From the NCBI RefSeq assembly GCF_000723205.1, contig NZ_HG315671.1:1895351-1959350 (forward strand): 64,000 nt of DNA. The letters are read 5' to 3'. The DNA comes from Formosa agariphila KMM 3901 (GTDB lineage: Bacteria > Bacteroidota > Bacteroidia > Flavobacteriales > Flavobacteriaceae). Positions 9,148 through 18,283 of this stretch are shown in pieces; positions within the stretch are counted from its first letter, which is position 1, and every line of letters starts with the position of its first letter. The position numbers and the translations under genes were made by a program. Below the pieces are notes generated by a model. It was not told the DNA's origin. It saw nothing but the letters and a program-made list of their open reading frames with translations, and ran no database searches.

Positions 9148-9589
9148 CTATTTTTTTACTTTCCTACGATTTATGTCATATTTGTAATACGCTAAAGCAC
9201 TTATAATACAAACAATGGCTACTAACACATACACAAATTTTGGAATTGGTACAGGATCTCCTGTTGCATAAGAGTGTAAACCTGACAGGTAATAATTAAC
9301 TCCAAAAGACGTCATGATGATTGAGAAAAAAGCAAAGACACTTACCATGTTAAGTACATATCTGTTATTTAATTTAGGTACGAAATGTAAGTGTAACACG
9401 ATAGCATAAATTATAATACTTATTAAAGCCCAAGTTTCTTTAGGGTCCCAAGCCCAATAGCGTCCCCAAGATTCGTTAACCCAAATAGCCGTTGAAAAAC
9501 TTGCGATAAATAGAGTTGCTAGTAGTTAAAGAAATCGTGAGCATAATCGTACCACGTTTTTGTTTCATCAACTGAATATAGTAAGCCAT
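9148..9589 (-). pseudogene. Remnant of CcsA-type cytochrome c biogenesis gene (C-terminal end, frameshifted)
   Basis: On the minus strand the open frame from about 9525 to 9148 encodes NESWGRYWAWDPKETWA, the tryptophan-rich haem-handling motif of CcsA/CcmF-type cytochrome c synthetases, followed by VNYYLSGLHSYATGDPVPIP, typical of the C-terminus of the large Bacteroidota CcsA protein. Upstream, near 9520-9530, the frame is broken: the matching frame meets TAA, whereas the preceding codons (MAYYIQLMKQKRGT from 9589) are in another frame. Everything N-terminal to this is missing; the family protein is several hundred residues longer. It is therefore a 5'-truncated, frameshifted remnant of a duplicated or deleted gene. 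The last 83 codons look intact but cannot make a functional synthetase. Confidence 0.8.
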
Positions 9590-9759
9590 TTTGATTTTTT
9601 TTCATGAAAAAAAAATGGTTACCAAGTCCTAATTTTTAAAATTTTAATTGAATTTAAGAGTTTTTAGGAAATTTCAGCACCGAAAATGACTTTAAAGTGC
9701 CTCTAAAAAAGGCATTCTAATTTAGTATATTTAGCCATAACAAAACTAAAATAATTCTG

Positions 9760-10566
9760 TTGAAATCTAATTTTCACCTTTTCGAAGGATATAAAAACAC
9801 GCGACCACTTTGGAACGGGCGAAACAGTTGGGGCATGCAACAATTTGAAATGAAAGACCTAAAAAGCAGTCAGCTTAATAGGGCTTTTGATACTAAATTA
9901 AGGTTGGGTAAACTTGTAGAACGTTTTGTTGACGTGGAATTGACTGCCCATGATAACATTGAAATTATTGCTGAAAATTTACAAATTCAGAAAGAAAAAC
10001 GCACACTAGGAGAAATAGATTGCATCTTAAAACGAGATGAGCAATTGATTCATTTAGAAATTATTTACAAGTTTTATTTATATGATCCCGAAGTGGGAAT
10101 CACAGAATTTGATCACTGGATTGGTCCAAACAGAAAAGATTCACTGGTGGATAAACTGACGAAGTTACACGAGAAACAACTTCCCTTATTATTTAACCCG
10201 GAAACTAAAAAATACTTAGATGCATTTGAAATTTCATCAGATCATATAGAACAGCAGGTCTATTTTAAAGCACAATTATTTTTGCCTTACGGATTAAAAA
10301 CAAATGTATTTACAGAATTAAATCCAGATTGTGTTACAGGATTTTATATTAGGCATACAGAACTCGAGCTGTTTCAAGACTGCAAGTTTTATATGCCTAA
10401 AAAAACAGATTGGTTATGTGAGATTCAAATTCAATTACCTTGGATGAATTTCAACACTTTTAAAACCCAACTTCAACCATTAATAGATACTAAAACGTCA
10501 CCATTATGCTGGATAAAACGCCCAAATGGTGTCACCGAAAAATGTTTTGTAGTCTGGTGGAACTAA
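9760..10566 (+). CDS. DUF1853 family protein, PD-(D/E)XK nuclease-like
   Basis: The 268-residue protein carries the DUF1853 core: GEIDCILKRDEQLIHLEIIY followed by KFYLYDP (84-110). The spacing D87 ... E100-x-x-x-K104 resembles the PD-(D/E)XK nuclease fold, and the tryptophan-rich C-terminus (CFVVWWN) is also typical. The function of the family is unknown. Translation probably starts at TTG 9760, since MKSNFHLFEGYKNTRPLW matches the usual N-terminal length and the next ATG would remove the conserved beginning. It is a single gene between the CcsA remnant and the thiamine operon, convergent with thiF. I cannot say whether it is an active nuclease. Confidence 0.75.
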   Translation: MKSNFHLFEGYKNTRPLWNGRNSWGMQQFEMKDLKSSQLNRAFDTKLRLGKLVERFVDVELTAHDNIEIIAENLQIQKEKRTLGEIDCILKRDEQLIHLEIIYKFYLYDPEVGITEFDHWIGPNRKDSLVDKLTKLHEKQLPLLFNPETKKYLDAFEISSDHIEQQVYFKAQLFLPYGLKTNVFTELNPDCVTGFYIRHTELELFQDCKFYMPKKTDWLCEIQIQLPWMNFNTFKTQLQPLIDTKTSPLCWIKRPNGVTEKCFVVWWN

Positions 10567-10600
10567 ATGCATCAACACCAGTATTTTTATATGCCCAATT

Positions 10601-11656
10601 TTAAATAGGTTGCTGTAAGCCGTCTTTTAAATTGTATAATTTATTTTTCACGTTTAAAGTTTTTAAAATATTTACAGCTTGCAAACTACGTCTCCCTGTC
10701 TGACAATACACTAAGATTGGTTTTTTAGTATCTATTTCAAAAAAACGTTCTTCTAATTCTTTAAGAGGTATGTGATAGTCGTGAGACAAATGAAACATAT
10801 TGTGTTCCTTTTCTGTTCTTACATCTAACACAAATAAATTGTCTTTATGTTTTAAGTATTCATCGAAGGTTAAGGATTTCATCGACGAATTTATATTTAT
10901 ATCTTCATCGACATCGGCTATATAGGTTACATGCGAATTAACCGTTTTATCGTAAGTAATAATGTTCTGACTCATAGAGAGTGCATTAAATACCAATAGT
11001 TTTCCTGATAACACTTCGCCTATCTCACAAATCATTTTAACAACTTCGTTAGCTTGTAATAAACCTACAATTCCAGGTAGTACACCTAAAACACCAGCTT
11101 CTTCGCAGTTTAGAGTGTCTTGAGATGCTTTTGGATATAAACATCGGTATGTTGGTCCGTTTTTATAATTGTAAGTTGTAACCTGACCTTCAAATTTAAA
11201 TATAGATCCAAAAACAACAGGTTTTTCAGCCAACACCGCTGCATCATTTATTAAGTAACGGGTGTTAAAATTATCTGTACCGTCTACAATAATATCATAA
11301 GACTTAAATATTTTTATTGCGTTAGATTTTGTTAAACGCTCGATATACGATTTAAATTTCACAAACTTATTAAGCTGTTCTAATTTTGAAATCGCACAAG
11401 ACACTTTAAACTTTCCAATATCGTTATAACCGTATAGCACTTGGCGCTGTAAATTGGTTTGATCCACACTATCATGATCAATAATTCCAATTACACCTAC
11501 ACCTGCTGCTGTTAAATATTGTAAAATTGGACATCCTAAACCACCAGCTCCAACAACTAAAACTTTAGCTGCTTTTAATTTATTTTGACCGGCTTCGCCA
11601 ATATCTTCTAAAGTTAAATGGCGTTTGTACTGTAAATGTTCTTCTTTATTTAGCAT
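10601..11656 (-). CDS. thiF: ThiF/MoeB family adenylyltransferase with C-terminal rhodanese domain
   Basis: Last gene of the thiamine operon, 351 residues. The N-terminal E1-like domain has GAGGLG (36-41) for ATP binding, GTDNFNTRYLIND (126-138) and CEEAGVLG (184-191). The C-terminal rhodanese domain (about 262-351) contains the active-site loop CQTGRRS (318-324). In this family ThiF adenylates the C-terminal Gly-Gly of ThiS so that a sulfur carrier can form the thiocarboxylate; the fused rhodanese probably supplies that sulfur. The two CxxC zinc pairs of MoeB are not evident; only Cys172 and Cys184 stand in that region. It starts 16 bp after the thiH stop. Confidence 0.92.
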   Translation of the reverse strand: MLNKEEHLQYKRHLTLEDIGEAGQNKLKAAKVLVVGAGGLGCPILQYLTAAGVGVIGIIDHDSVDQTNLQRQVLYGYNDIGKFKVSCAISKLEQLNKFVKFKSYIERLTKSNAIKIFKSYDIIVDGTDNFNTRYLINDAAVLAEKPVVFGSIFKFEGQVTTYNYKNGPTYRCLYPKASQDTLNCEEAGVLGVLPGIVGLLQANEVVKMICEIGEVLSGKLLVFNALSMSQNIITYDKTVNSHVTYIADVDEDININSSMKSLTFDEYLKHKDNLFVLDVRTEKEHNMFHLSHDYHIPLKELEERFFEIDTKKPILVYCQTGRRSLQAVNILKTLNVKNKLYNLKDGLQQPI

Positions 11657-11672
11657 GACGTAAATTTAATAA

Positions 11673-12785
11673 TTATTGCCAATTGTTTTCCCAATCTTTC
11701 CAAACAACTTCTAATCCTTTAGATTTTAACATTTCAGTAAACGATTCTGTAGAACGTTCATCTGAAATTTCAAATTGCTCTAACGATTGTTTTTCAACAA
11801 CATAACCCCCTGGGTTAGTCTTAGATTCTGCGCTAATAGAAGTGATTCCTAAATTAACAATATGATTTCTAAACAGCTCACTTTCTCGTGTAGACATAGA
11901 TAACTCTAAATCTTCATCTAACAATCTGAAAGCACAAATAAGCTGTACAAGATTACTGTCTGTCATTTCAACTTTAGGTTCTAATCCGCCTGAAAACGGA
12001 CGTAACCGCGGAAAAGACATGGAATATTTTGTTTTCCAATAGGTTTTCTGAAGGTATTTAAAATGAAGCGCCGTAAAAAAACTGTCGGCACGCCAATCTT
12101 CTAAACCATACAAACTGCCTAAACCTATTTTATGAATTCCAGCTTTTCCTAAACGATCAGGCGTATCTAAACGATAATCAAAATTAGATTTTTTTCCTTT
12201 CGGATGATGCTTTTTATATTCGTCACGATGATACGTTTCTTGATATACTAAAACCGCATACAAACCATTTTCTATAAGTAATTCGTACTCCTCTTGATCT
12301 AACGGTTGGACTTCTATGGTAATATTCGAAAATTGAGAACGTATAAGTTGAATGGCATTTTTTAGATACTCCACACCTACTGTGCGGTTGGCTTCACCAG
12401 TAACCAATAAAATATGGTCGTAACCTTTCGACTTTAAAAACGCAGTTTCTTTTAAGATTTCAGCATCCGTTAAGGTTCTACGCGGAATCTTATTCGTCAT
12501 ACTAAAACCGCAATAGGTGCAAATGTTTTGACATTCATTACTTAAATACATAGGGGCATACATTTGTATGGTATTCCCGAAACGTTTTTTAGTAATCTGC
12601 TGACTCAGTTGTGCCATGTCCTCTAAATACGGTGCGGCTGCAGGAGAAATTAAAGCTTTAAAATCTTCTAAATCGCGTACAGATTTACCTAAAGCCTGCA
12701 ACACATCGTTTTCGGTTTTTGAGTAAATACTTTGTAAGGTGTCATCCCAATTATACGTATTTAAAATTGTTTTAAAAGAGCTCAT
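11673..12785 (-). CDS. thiH: 2-iminoacetate synthase ThiH (radical SAM)
   Basis: The 370-residue protein has the radical-SAM cluster motif CQNICTYC (Cys85, Cys89, Cys92) followed by GFS, and the family's length and C-terminal thiamine-associated domain. ThiH cleaves tyrosine to dehydroglycine (2-iminoacetate) plus p-cresol, providing the glycine imine for thiazole formation. Its presence instead of ThiO indicates the tyrosine route, which is usual in anaerobe-derived and Bacteroidota operons. It lies 3 bp after thiG and 16 bp before thiF on the same strand, so translation is probably coupled. Confidence 0.95.
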   Translation of the reverse strand: MSSFKTILNTYNWDDTLQSIYSKTENDVLQALGKSVRDLEDFKALISPAAAPYLEDMAQLSQQITKKRFGNTIQMYAPMYLSNECQNICTYCGFSMTNKIPRRTLTDAEILKETAFLKSKGYDHILLVTGEANRTVGVEYLKNAIQLIRSQFSNITIEVQPLDQEEYELLIENGLYAVLVYQETYHRDEYKKHHPKGKKSNFDYRLDTPDRLGKAGIHKIGLGSLYGLEDWRADSFFTALHFKYLQKTYWKTKYSMSFPRLRPFSGGLEPKVEMTDSNLVQLICAFRLLDEDLELSMSTRESELFRNHIVNLGITSISAESKTNPGGYVVEKQSLEQFEISDERSTESFTEMLKSKGLEVVWKDWENNWQ

Positions 12786-12788
12786 AAG

Positions 12789-13562
12789 CTAAGTATTTAA
12801 AAAACTAGTTAACGGACTACTGGCTTCTGCAGTTTGTCGTAATGGAGCCAATTTTGCGTGATATGCCATGCGACCAGCTTGTATAGCCAGCTTAAAAGCT
12901 ATTCCCATTTCTATAGGATTTTGAGATACCGCAATAGCTGTATTTACTAACACTGCATCTGCACCTAATTCCATAGCATGAGTTGCATGCGACGGACTCC
13001 CAATACCGGCATCTACAATAACAGGAACATTACTCTGGGCAATAATAATTTCTAAAAACTCTAAGGTTTTTAAGCCTTTATTACTTCCAATTGGTGCACC
13101 TAAAGGCATGACACATTGCACGCCTACATCTTCTAAGCGTTTGCATAACACAGGATCTGCATGTATGTATGGCATAACCACAAAACCTTCTTTTACCAAA
13201 ATTTCGGCAGCTTTTAAAGTTTCAATAGGATCTGGTAATAAATATTTTGGATCGGGATGAATTTCTAATTTCACCCAATTGGTTTGTAAGGCTTCACGCG
13301 ACAAATGTGCTGCAAACACAGCTTCTTCTGCTGTTCTAACTCCAGAAGTATTAGGCAATAAATGTATAGATGAATGATTTAAGTGCGTTAATATATCGTC
13401 TTTATTATCAGAAACATCCACACGTTTTAAAGCTACAGTTACCAATTCACTTTCTGAAGCTAAAATAGCTTCACGCATCAATTCAGAATTGCTGAATTTT
13501 CCTGTTCCAGTAAATAAACGTGAGCCAAATGTTTTGTCTGCAATCGTTAAATTATCCTGCAT
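12789..13562 (-). CDS. thiG: Thiazole synthase ThiG
   Basis: 257 residues from the preferred start [12 protein letters not shown] at 13562; an ATG three codons upstream (13571) is the alternative. The conserved N-terminus [10 protein letters not shown], the Schiff-base lysine K98 in [16 protein letters not shown] and the phosphate-binding [11 protein letters not shown] are visible. ThiG joins deoxyxylulose 5-phosphate, 2-iminoacetate (ThiH) and ThiS thiocarboxylate sulfur into the thiazole phosphate. The gene overlaps the end of thiE by 11 bp, evidence of translational coupling. Confidence 0.95.
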   Translation of the reverse strand: MQDNLTIADKTFGSRLFTGTGKFSNSELMREAILASESELVTVALKRVDVSDNKDDILTHLNHSSIHLLPNTSGVRTAEEAVFAAHLSREALQTNWVKLEIHPDPKYLLPDPIETLKAAEILVKEGFVVMPYIHADPVLCKRLEDVGVQCVMPLGAPIGSNKGLKTLEFLEIIIAQSNVPVIVDAGIGSPSHATHAMELGADAVLVNTAIAVSQNPIEMGIAFKLAIQAGRMAYHAKLAPLRQTAEASSPLTSFLNT

Positions 13563-14217
13563 TGTCCTCATCTGTTTTATTCATTTTATATACTTGTTCT
13601 TGTGTACTCGGACCGTTTAAAATTTTATTAAATTCGGGAATAGCATTAAAATTCTGTGTGAGTTCTCCAGATACTGCCACACCATAAATTCCTGTGTCTA
13701 TAAGTTCGGGCACATCATTAAGAGTGATGCCACCAATAGCCACAATCGGGATGTCCGACTGCACTGAATTTAGAATAGATTTATAGCCGCCAATTCCTAA
13801 AATAGGTCCTAATTTAGATTTAGTAGTGGTGAAGCGAAACGGTCCTAAACCAATATAATCTATCTTTTTTTCGATAAGGTTTTTACAGTCTTCAAGCGTA
13901 TTCGCTGTACCTCCAATGCGATACCATTTACCTAAATACTCCCGAACCTCTAATGGACAACCATCGTCTTTCCCTAAATGCACACCATCGGCATTTACAG
14001 CCTTAGCTACTTTATAGAAATCGTTAATTATTAATCGCGTCTGAAAATGCATCGTGATTTCTCGTGCTTTCTTAGCTGTATCTAATACAATGGCTTCATC
14101 GAAATTCTTCATTCGTAATTGAATCCAATCTGCTCCTGCACTACATGCGGCTTGAACATATTCTAAATGTTGTTCGGCCGTGTCTCCTTGTGTGATATAC
14201 TGTAATTTACTTATCAT
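13552..14217 (-). CDS. thiE: Thiamine phosphate synthase ThiE
   Basis: The 221-residue TIM-barrel protein has the ThiE markers [10 protein letters not shown] (31-40), [20 protein letters not shown] and the phosphate-binding VAIGGI near the C-terminus. ThiE couples HMP diphosphate with thiazole phosphate to give thiamine monophosphate. Its start overlaps the thiD stop by 4 bp (ATGA) and its end overlaps thiG. A second, shorter ThiE-like protein is encoded at 15170; this one, with the intact family signature and fusion-like coupling to thiD and thiG, is the likely true synthase. Confidence 0.93.
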   Translation of the reverse strand: MISKLQYITQGDTAEQHLEYVQAACSAGADWIQLRMKNFDEAIVLDTAKKAREITMHFQTRLIINDFYKVAKAVNADGVHLGKDDGCPLEVREYLGKWYRIGGTANTLEDCKNLIEKKIDYIGLGPFRFTTTKSKLGPILGIGGYKSILNSVQSDIPIVAIGGITLNDVPELIDTGIYGVAVSGELTQNFNAIPEFNKILNGPSTQEQVYKMNKTDEDNAG

Positions 14218-14975
14218 AAGTTTTTGTAATTATGTGTTCCTAACAGCGAGTCATTTGAATTTAGAAACTGTTCTGTGTATTGTTTTGCTAATTTACACGC
14301 ATCTTCTAAATCCATGTTTTTCATAAAATTAGAGGCTAATGCGGCCGAAATAACACAACCACTGCCATGTTTTTCATGGATTTTCTGAACACCTGGTCTA
14401 AAATTAATTTGTACAATACCGCTGTGGTAAATTTCGTCCCAACCTTTTTTGTCGGCACGATGGCCCCCTTTTAAATAAATATTTGTTTTTTGAGATATAA
14501 ACTCAATGGTTTCTGAAATGGATTTATTTGGTAATAGATTCTGAATTTCATCGTAATTAGGAGTTATAAAATAGCATGTATCTAAAACATTATTGAATGT
14601 TTCAAAATCTGAATCGGTGTGGAAATCGAATCCTGAACTCGCTTGCATAATAGGATCTAAAATGATTTTTATGGTTGGGTTAAATCGTAATAACGTGTCT
14701 ACAACTTCAGAAAGCACTTGCCAAGATTCTATAATTCCAATTTTAACCACATCGATAGTAAAACGCTCGAACAACGTTTCGATTTGTTGAATAATTATGG
14801 ATGCTTCAATCCAAACACAATTTTTAAAATCGATATCGTTTTGCACCGTTACTGCTGTACAAACCGATAAACCATATAATCCATGTGCTTCAAATGTTTT
14901 AATATCGGATGTGATTCCCGCACCACTTGAAGGGTCGAGTCCTGCAATTGTTAATATGAATGTTTTGTTATTCAT
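14214..14975 (-). CDS. thiD: Hydroxymethylpyrimidine/phosphomethylpyrimidine kinase ThiD
   Basis: The 253-residue ribokinase-fold protein begins with ILTIAGLDPSSGAGITSDIK, typical of ThiD, and carries the C-terminal anion-hole motif KHGSGCVIS. ThiD phosphorylates HMP and HMP phosphate to the diphosphate that ThiE uses. It is followed directly by thiE with a 4-bp overlap. Upstream of it is a 194-bp gap containing a REP-like inverted repeat, the largest gap inside the operon, so an additional processing or regulatory point there is possible. Confidence 0.94.
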   Translation of the reverse strand: MNNKTFILTIAGLDPSSGAGITSDIKTFEAHGLYGLSVCTAVTVQNDIDFKNCVWIEASIIIQQIETLFERFTIDVVKIGIIESWQVLSEVVDTLLRFNPTIKIILDPIMQASSGFDFHTDSDFETFNNVLDTCYFITPNYDEIQNLLPNKSISETIEFISQKTNIYLKGGHRADKKGWDEIYHSGIVQINFRPGVQKIHEKHGSGCVISAALASNFMKNMDLEDACKLAKQYTEQFLNSNDSLLGTHNYKNL

Positions 14976-15077
14976 TAATGTTTGTTTAATTCTTTCATAT
15001 TATCCTGAATTTAGTTCGTGGACTCAAAATTATTAGAACTATTTTATATGTATGTTTAAAGATAATTATGTTCTTTA

Positions 15078-15167
15078 TGTGCTGAAACAAGTTCCGCATA
15101 ACGACACAAACAACATTCTATTTCTAAAAGTTGAATATACCAATACCCTGAACCTGTTTCAGCGCCT
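15078..15167. repeat. REP-like inverted repeat between thiE2/tenI and thiD
   Basis: GTGCTGAAACAAGTTC (15078-15093) and GAACCTGTTTCAGCGC (15152-15167) are inverted copies matching at 14 of 16 positions, 58 bp apart. The left arm and what follows it (CGCATAACGACA) resemble the TGAAACAAGTTCAGTATGACGACA motif that recurs in the spacers of array 2. The pair could form a hairpin in the operon mRNA between the two genes. Confidence 0.6.
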
Positions 15168-15169
15168 TA

Positions 15170-15757
15170 TTATTTAAATTGACTTTGTATCTTATTAAAA
15201 ACATCTAGAGGATTTTCGCTATTCCAAATCCCGCCTAAAACACCAACACCCTTATAACCTAATTTTTTAAAGGTTTCAATATTAAATTCTGTCACACCGC
15301 CCATACCAATAACAATTTTATCGATATGATTGACATCAAATCCTCGACCTACATATCCTGCTTTTGAAATGGATGAAAACACCGGACTCAACAAATGGTA
15401 ATCGAATTCGAAATAACAATGAGCCAAATCTTCGGGTTCATGGAACGAGGAACTTATGGTTTTACCAAACATGTTTAAACCTTTAAAATACTGTCCTGGA
15501 TTATCGATATGATCAATACGTTTTTGCTCTTGAAAATGAATGCCTTTTAAATTGAATACATTAACCAGTTCATGAACATAATGCACCACAATTCTGTTGT
15601 GAAATTGCGTATCAATCTCTTTTAAATAAGTCACGTGTTCTTCGTAATTCTTATTCGGTTTCCGCAAATGATAATATTGCAGACCGGCTTCAAAAAGCTG
15701 ATGTAAGATTTCAATTTCGTTAGGTAAATCTGTTTCAGGTGCTATGAGTACAATCAT
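15170..15757 (-). CDS. Second ThiE/TenI-like protein (thiamine phosphate synthase superfamily)
   Basis: A 195-residue TIM-barrel member of the ThiE/TenI superfamily: YYHLRKPNKN near residue 33, KGIHFQEQKR, a GKTISSSFHEPEDL loop (usually GxS in ThiE), SPVFSSISKAGYVGRG and the glycine-rich VIGMGGV. TenI-type members aromatise the thiazole tautomer rather than couple it; the poor match to the ThiE pyrimidine pocket and the presence of a full thiE nearby make such an accessory role likely, but this is inference. It lies inside the thiamine operon, 80 bp after thiC. Confidence 0.75.
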   Translation of the reverse strand: MIVLIAPETDLPNEIEILHQLFEAGLQYYHLRKPNKNYEEHVTYLKEIDTQFHNRIVVHYVHELVNVFNLKGIHFQEQKRIDHIDNPGQYFKGLNMFGKTISSSFHEPEDLAHCYFEFDYHLLSPVFSSISKAGYVGRGFDVNHIDKIVIGMGGVTEFNIETFKKLGYKGVGVLGGIWNSENPLDVFNKIQSQFK

Positions 15758-15837
15758 CTCTATAAATCATTAAAAGTGAACAATTAGTAATGCAAGACAA
15801 GCACAAGCCAACTATACATTACTAACTGTAATATGGT

Positions 15838-17700
<1,863 letters not shown>

Positions 17701-17784
17701 TCATTAAATTAAAGCGCAAACAACTTGTGTATACACCGAATTAATTAGGTTAAATGAGATTGTGATATAAAAAAAGAAACAGTT

Positions 17785-17988
17785 CTAGCCGCCTTGTGTG
17801 GCTTGAATAATCAGGATATTATCGTTGTTTAAAACTGTAGTTTTTTCCCAATTAAAATAAGGCACAACAGTATTATTAACAGCCACTGCAATACCATTTT
17901 GAATGGGACTTAGTTTAGAAACGATAGTTGCAAGCGAAGTGTTTTCGGCAACCTGATGTTTTGTATTGTTTACGTTTATAGATATCAT
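17785..17988 (-). CDS. thiS: Sulfur carrier protein ThiS
   Basis: A 67-residue ubiquitin-like protein ending in ATQGG. The Gly-Gly tail is adenylated by ThiF and converted to the thiocarboxylate that gives sulfur to ThiG. The short length, beta-grasp pattern (ISINVNNTKHQV, NNTVVPYFNWEKT, ILIIQ) and position as first gene of the thiamine operon leave little doubt. Confidence 0.92.
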   Translation of the reverse strand: MISINVNNTKHQVAENTSLATIVSKLSPIQNGIAVAVNNTVVPYFNWEKTTVLNNDNILIIQATQGG

Positions 17989-18072
17989 AATCTTGATTTA
18001 GATAAATTTCCATAAACTTTTAAAGGATAAACCGAATTTGAACTCGGTTTTAGTGAAATGATTTTGAAAAGT

Positions 18073-18156
18073 GCTAACTTTTTCCTCCGGCTGTATAAAC
18101 AGCGTCAGGTTCAAAGGATATTTCTCAAACTACATAGTAGTTACTCCTAAAGTTTA
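18073..18156 (-). promoter_or_regulatory. TPP riboswitch (THI box) controlling the thiamine operon
   Basis: On the minus strand the leader of thiS reads TAGGAGTAACT, then TTTGAGAAATA, CCTTTGAACCTGACGCTG, TATACAGCCGGAGGAA. This matches the conserved blocks of the TPP aptamer in order (GGAGT, CTGAGA-like, ACCTGA, GGAGG) with complementary P1/P3 arms. It lies 85 bp upstream of the thiS start. No strong terminator hairpin with a T-run is seen just after it, so control of translation or an unusual terminator is more likely than classic attenuation. Confidence 0.92.
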
Positions 18157-18169
18157 TTTTTTGTTCTTA

Positions 18170-18202
18170 CAAACTTAAAGGATTTTAATTCATGAAAGCA
18201 AA
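18170..18202 (-). promoter_or_regulatory. Bacteroidota-type promoter of the thiamine operon
   Basis: On the minus strand, TTTG (18202-18199) is followed after 21 bp by TAAGTTTG (18177-18170), fitting the TTTG / TAnnTTTG consensus of Bacteroidota primary sigma factor promoters. The predicted start of transcription falls just before the TPP riboswitch. Confidence 0.65.
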
Positions 18203-18230
18203 TTTTTGTGAAAGAAATTAAAAAAAATGT

Positions 18231-18264
18231 TTTGTGGTTTACTGAGTTGTTTCTCTTAATTTTG
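18231..18264 (+). promoter_or_regulatory. Putative promoter of recQ
   Basis: TTTG at 18231-18234 and TAATTTTG at 18257-18264 fit the Bacteroidota promoter pattern with a 22-bp spacer, slightly long. The recQ ATG lies 20 bp after the -7 box. Confidence 0.45.
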
Positions 18265-18283
18265 CCATTCGAAAAAAAGACGC

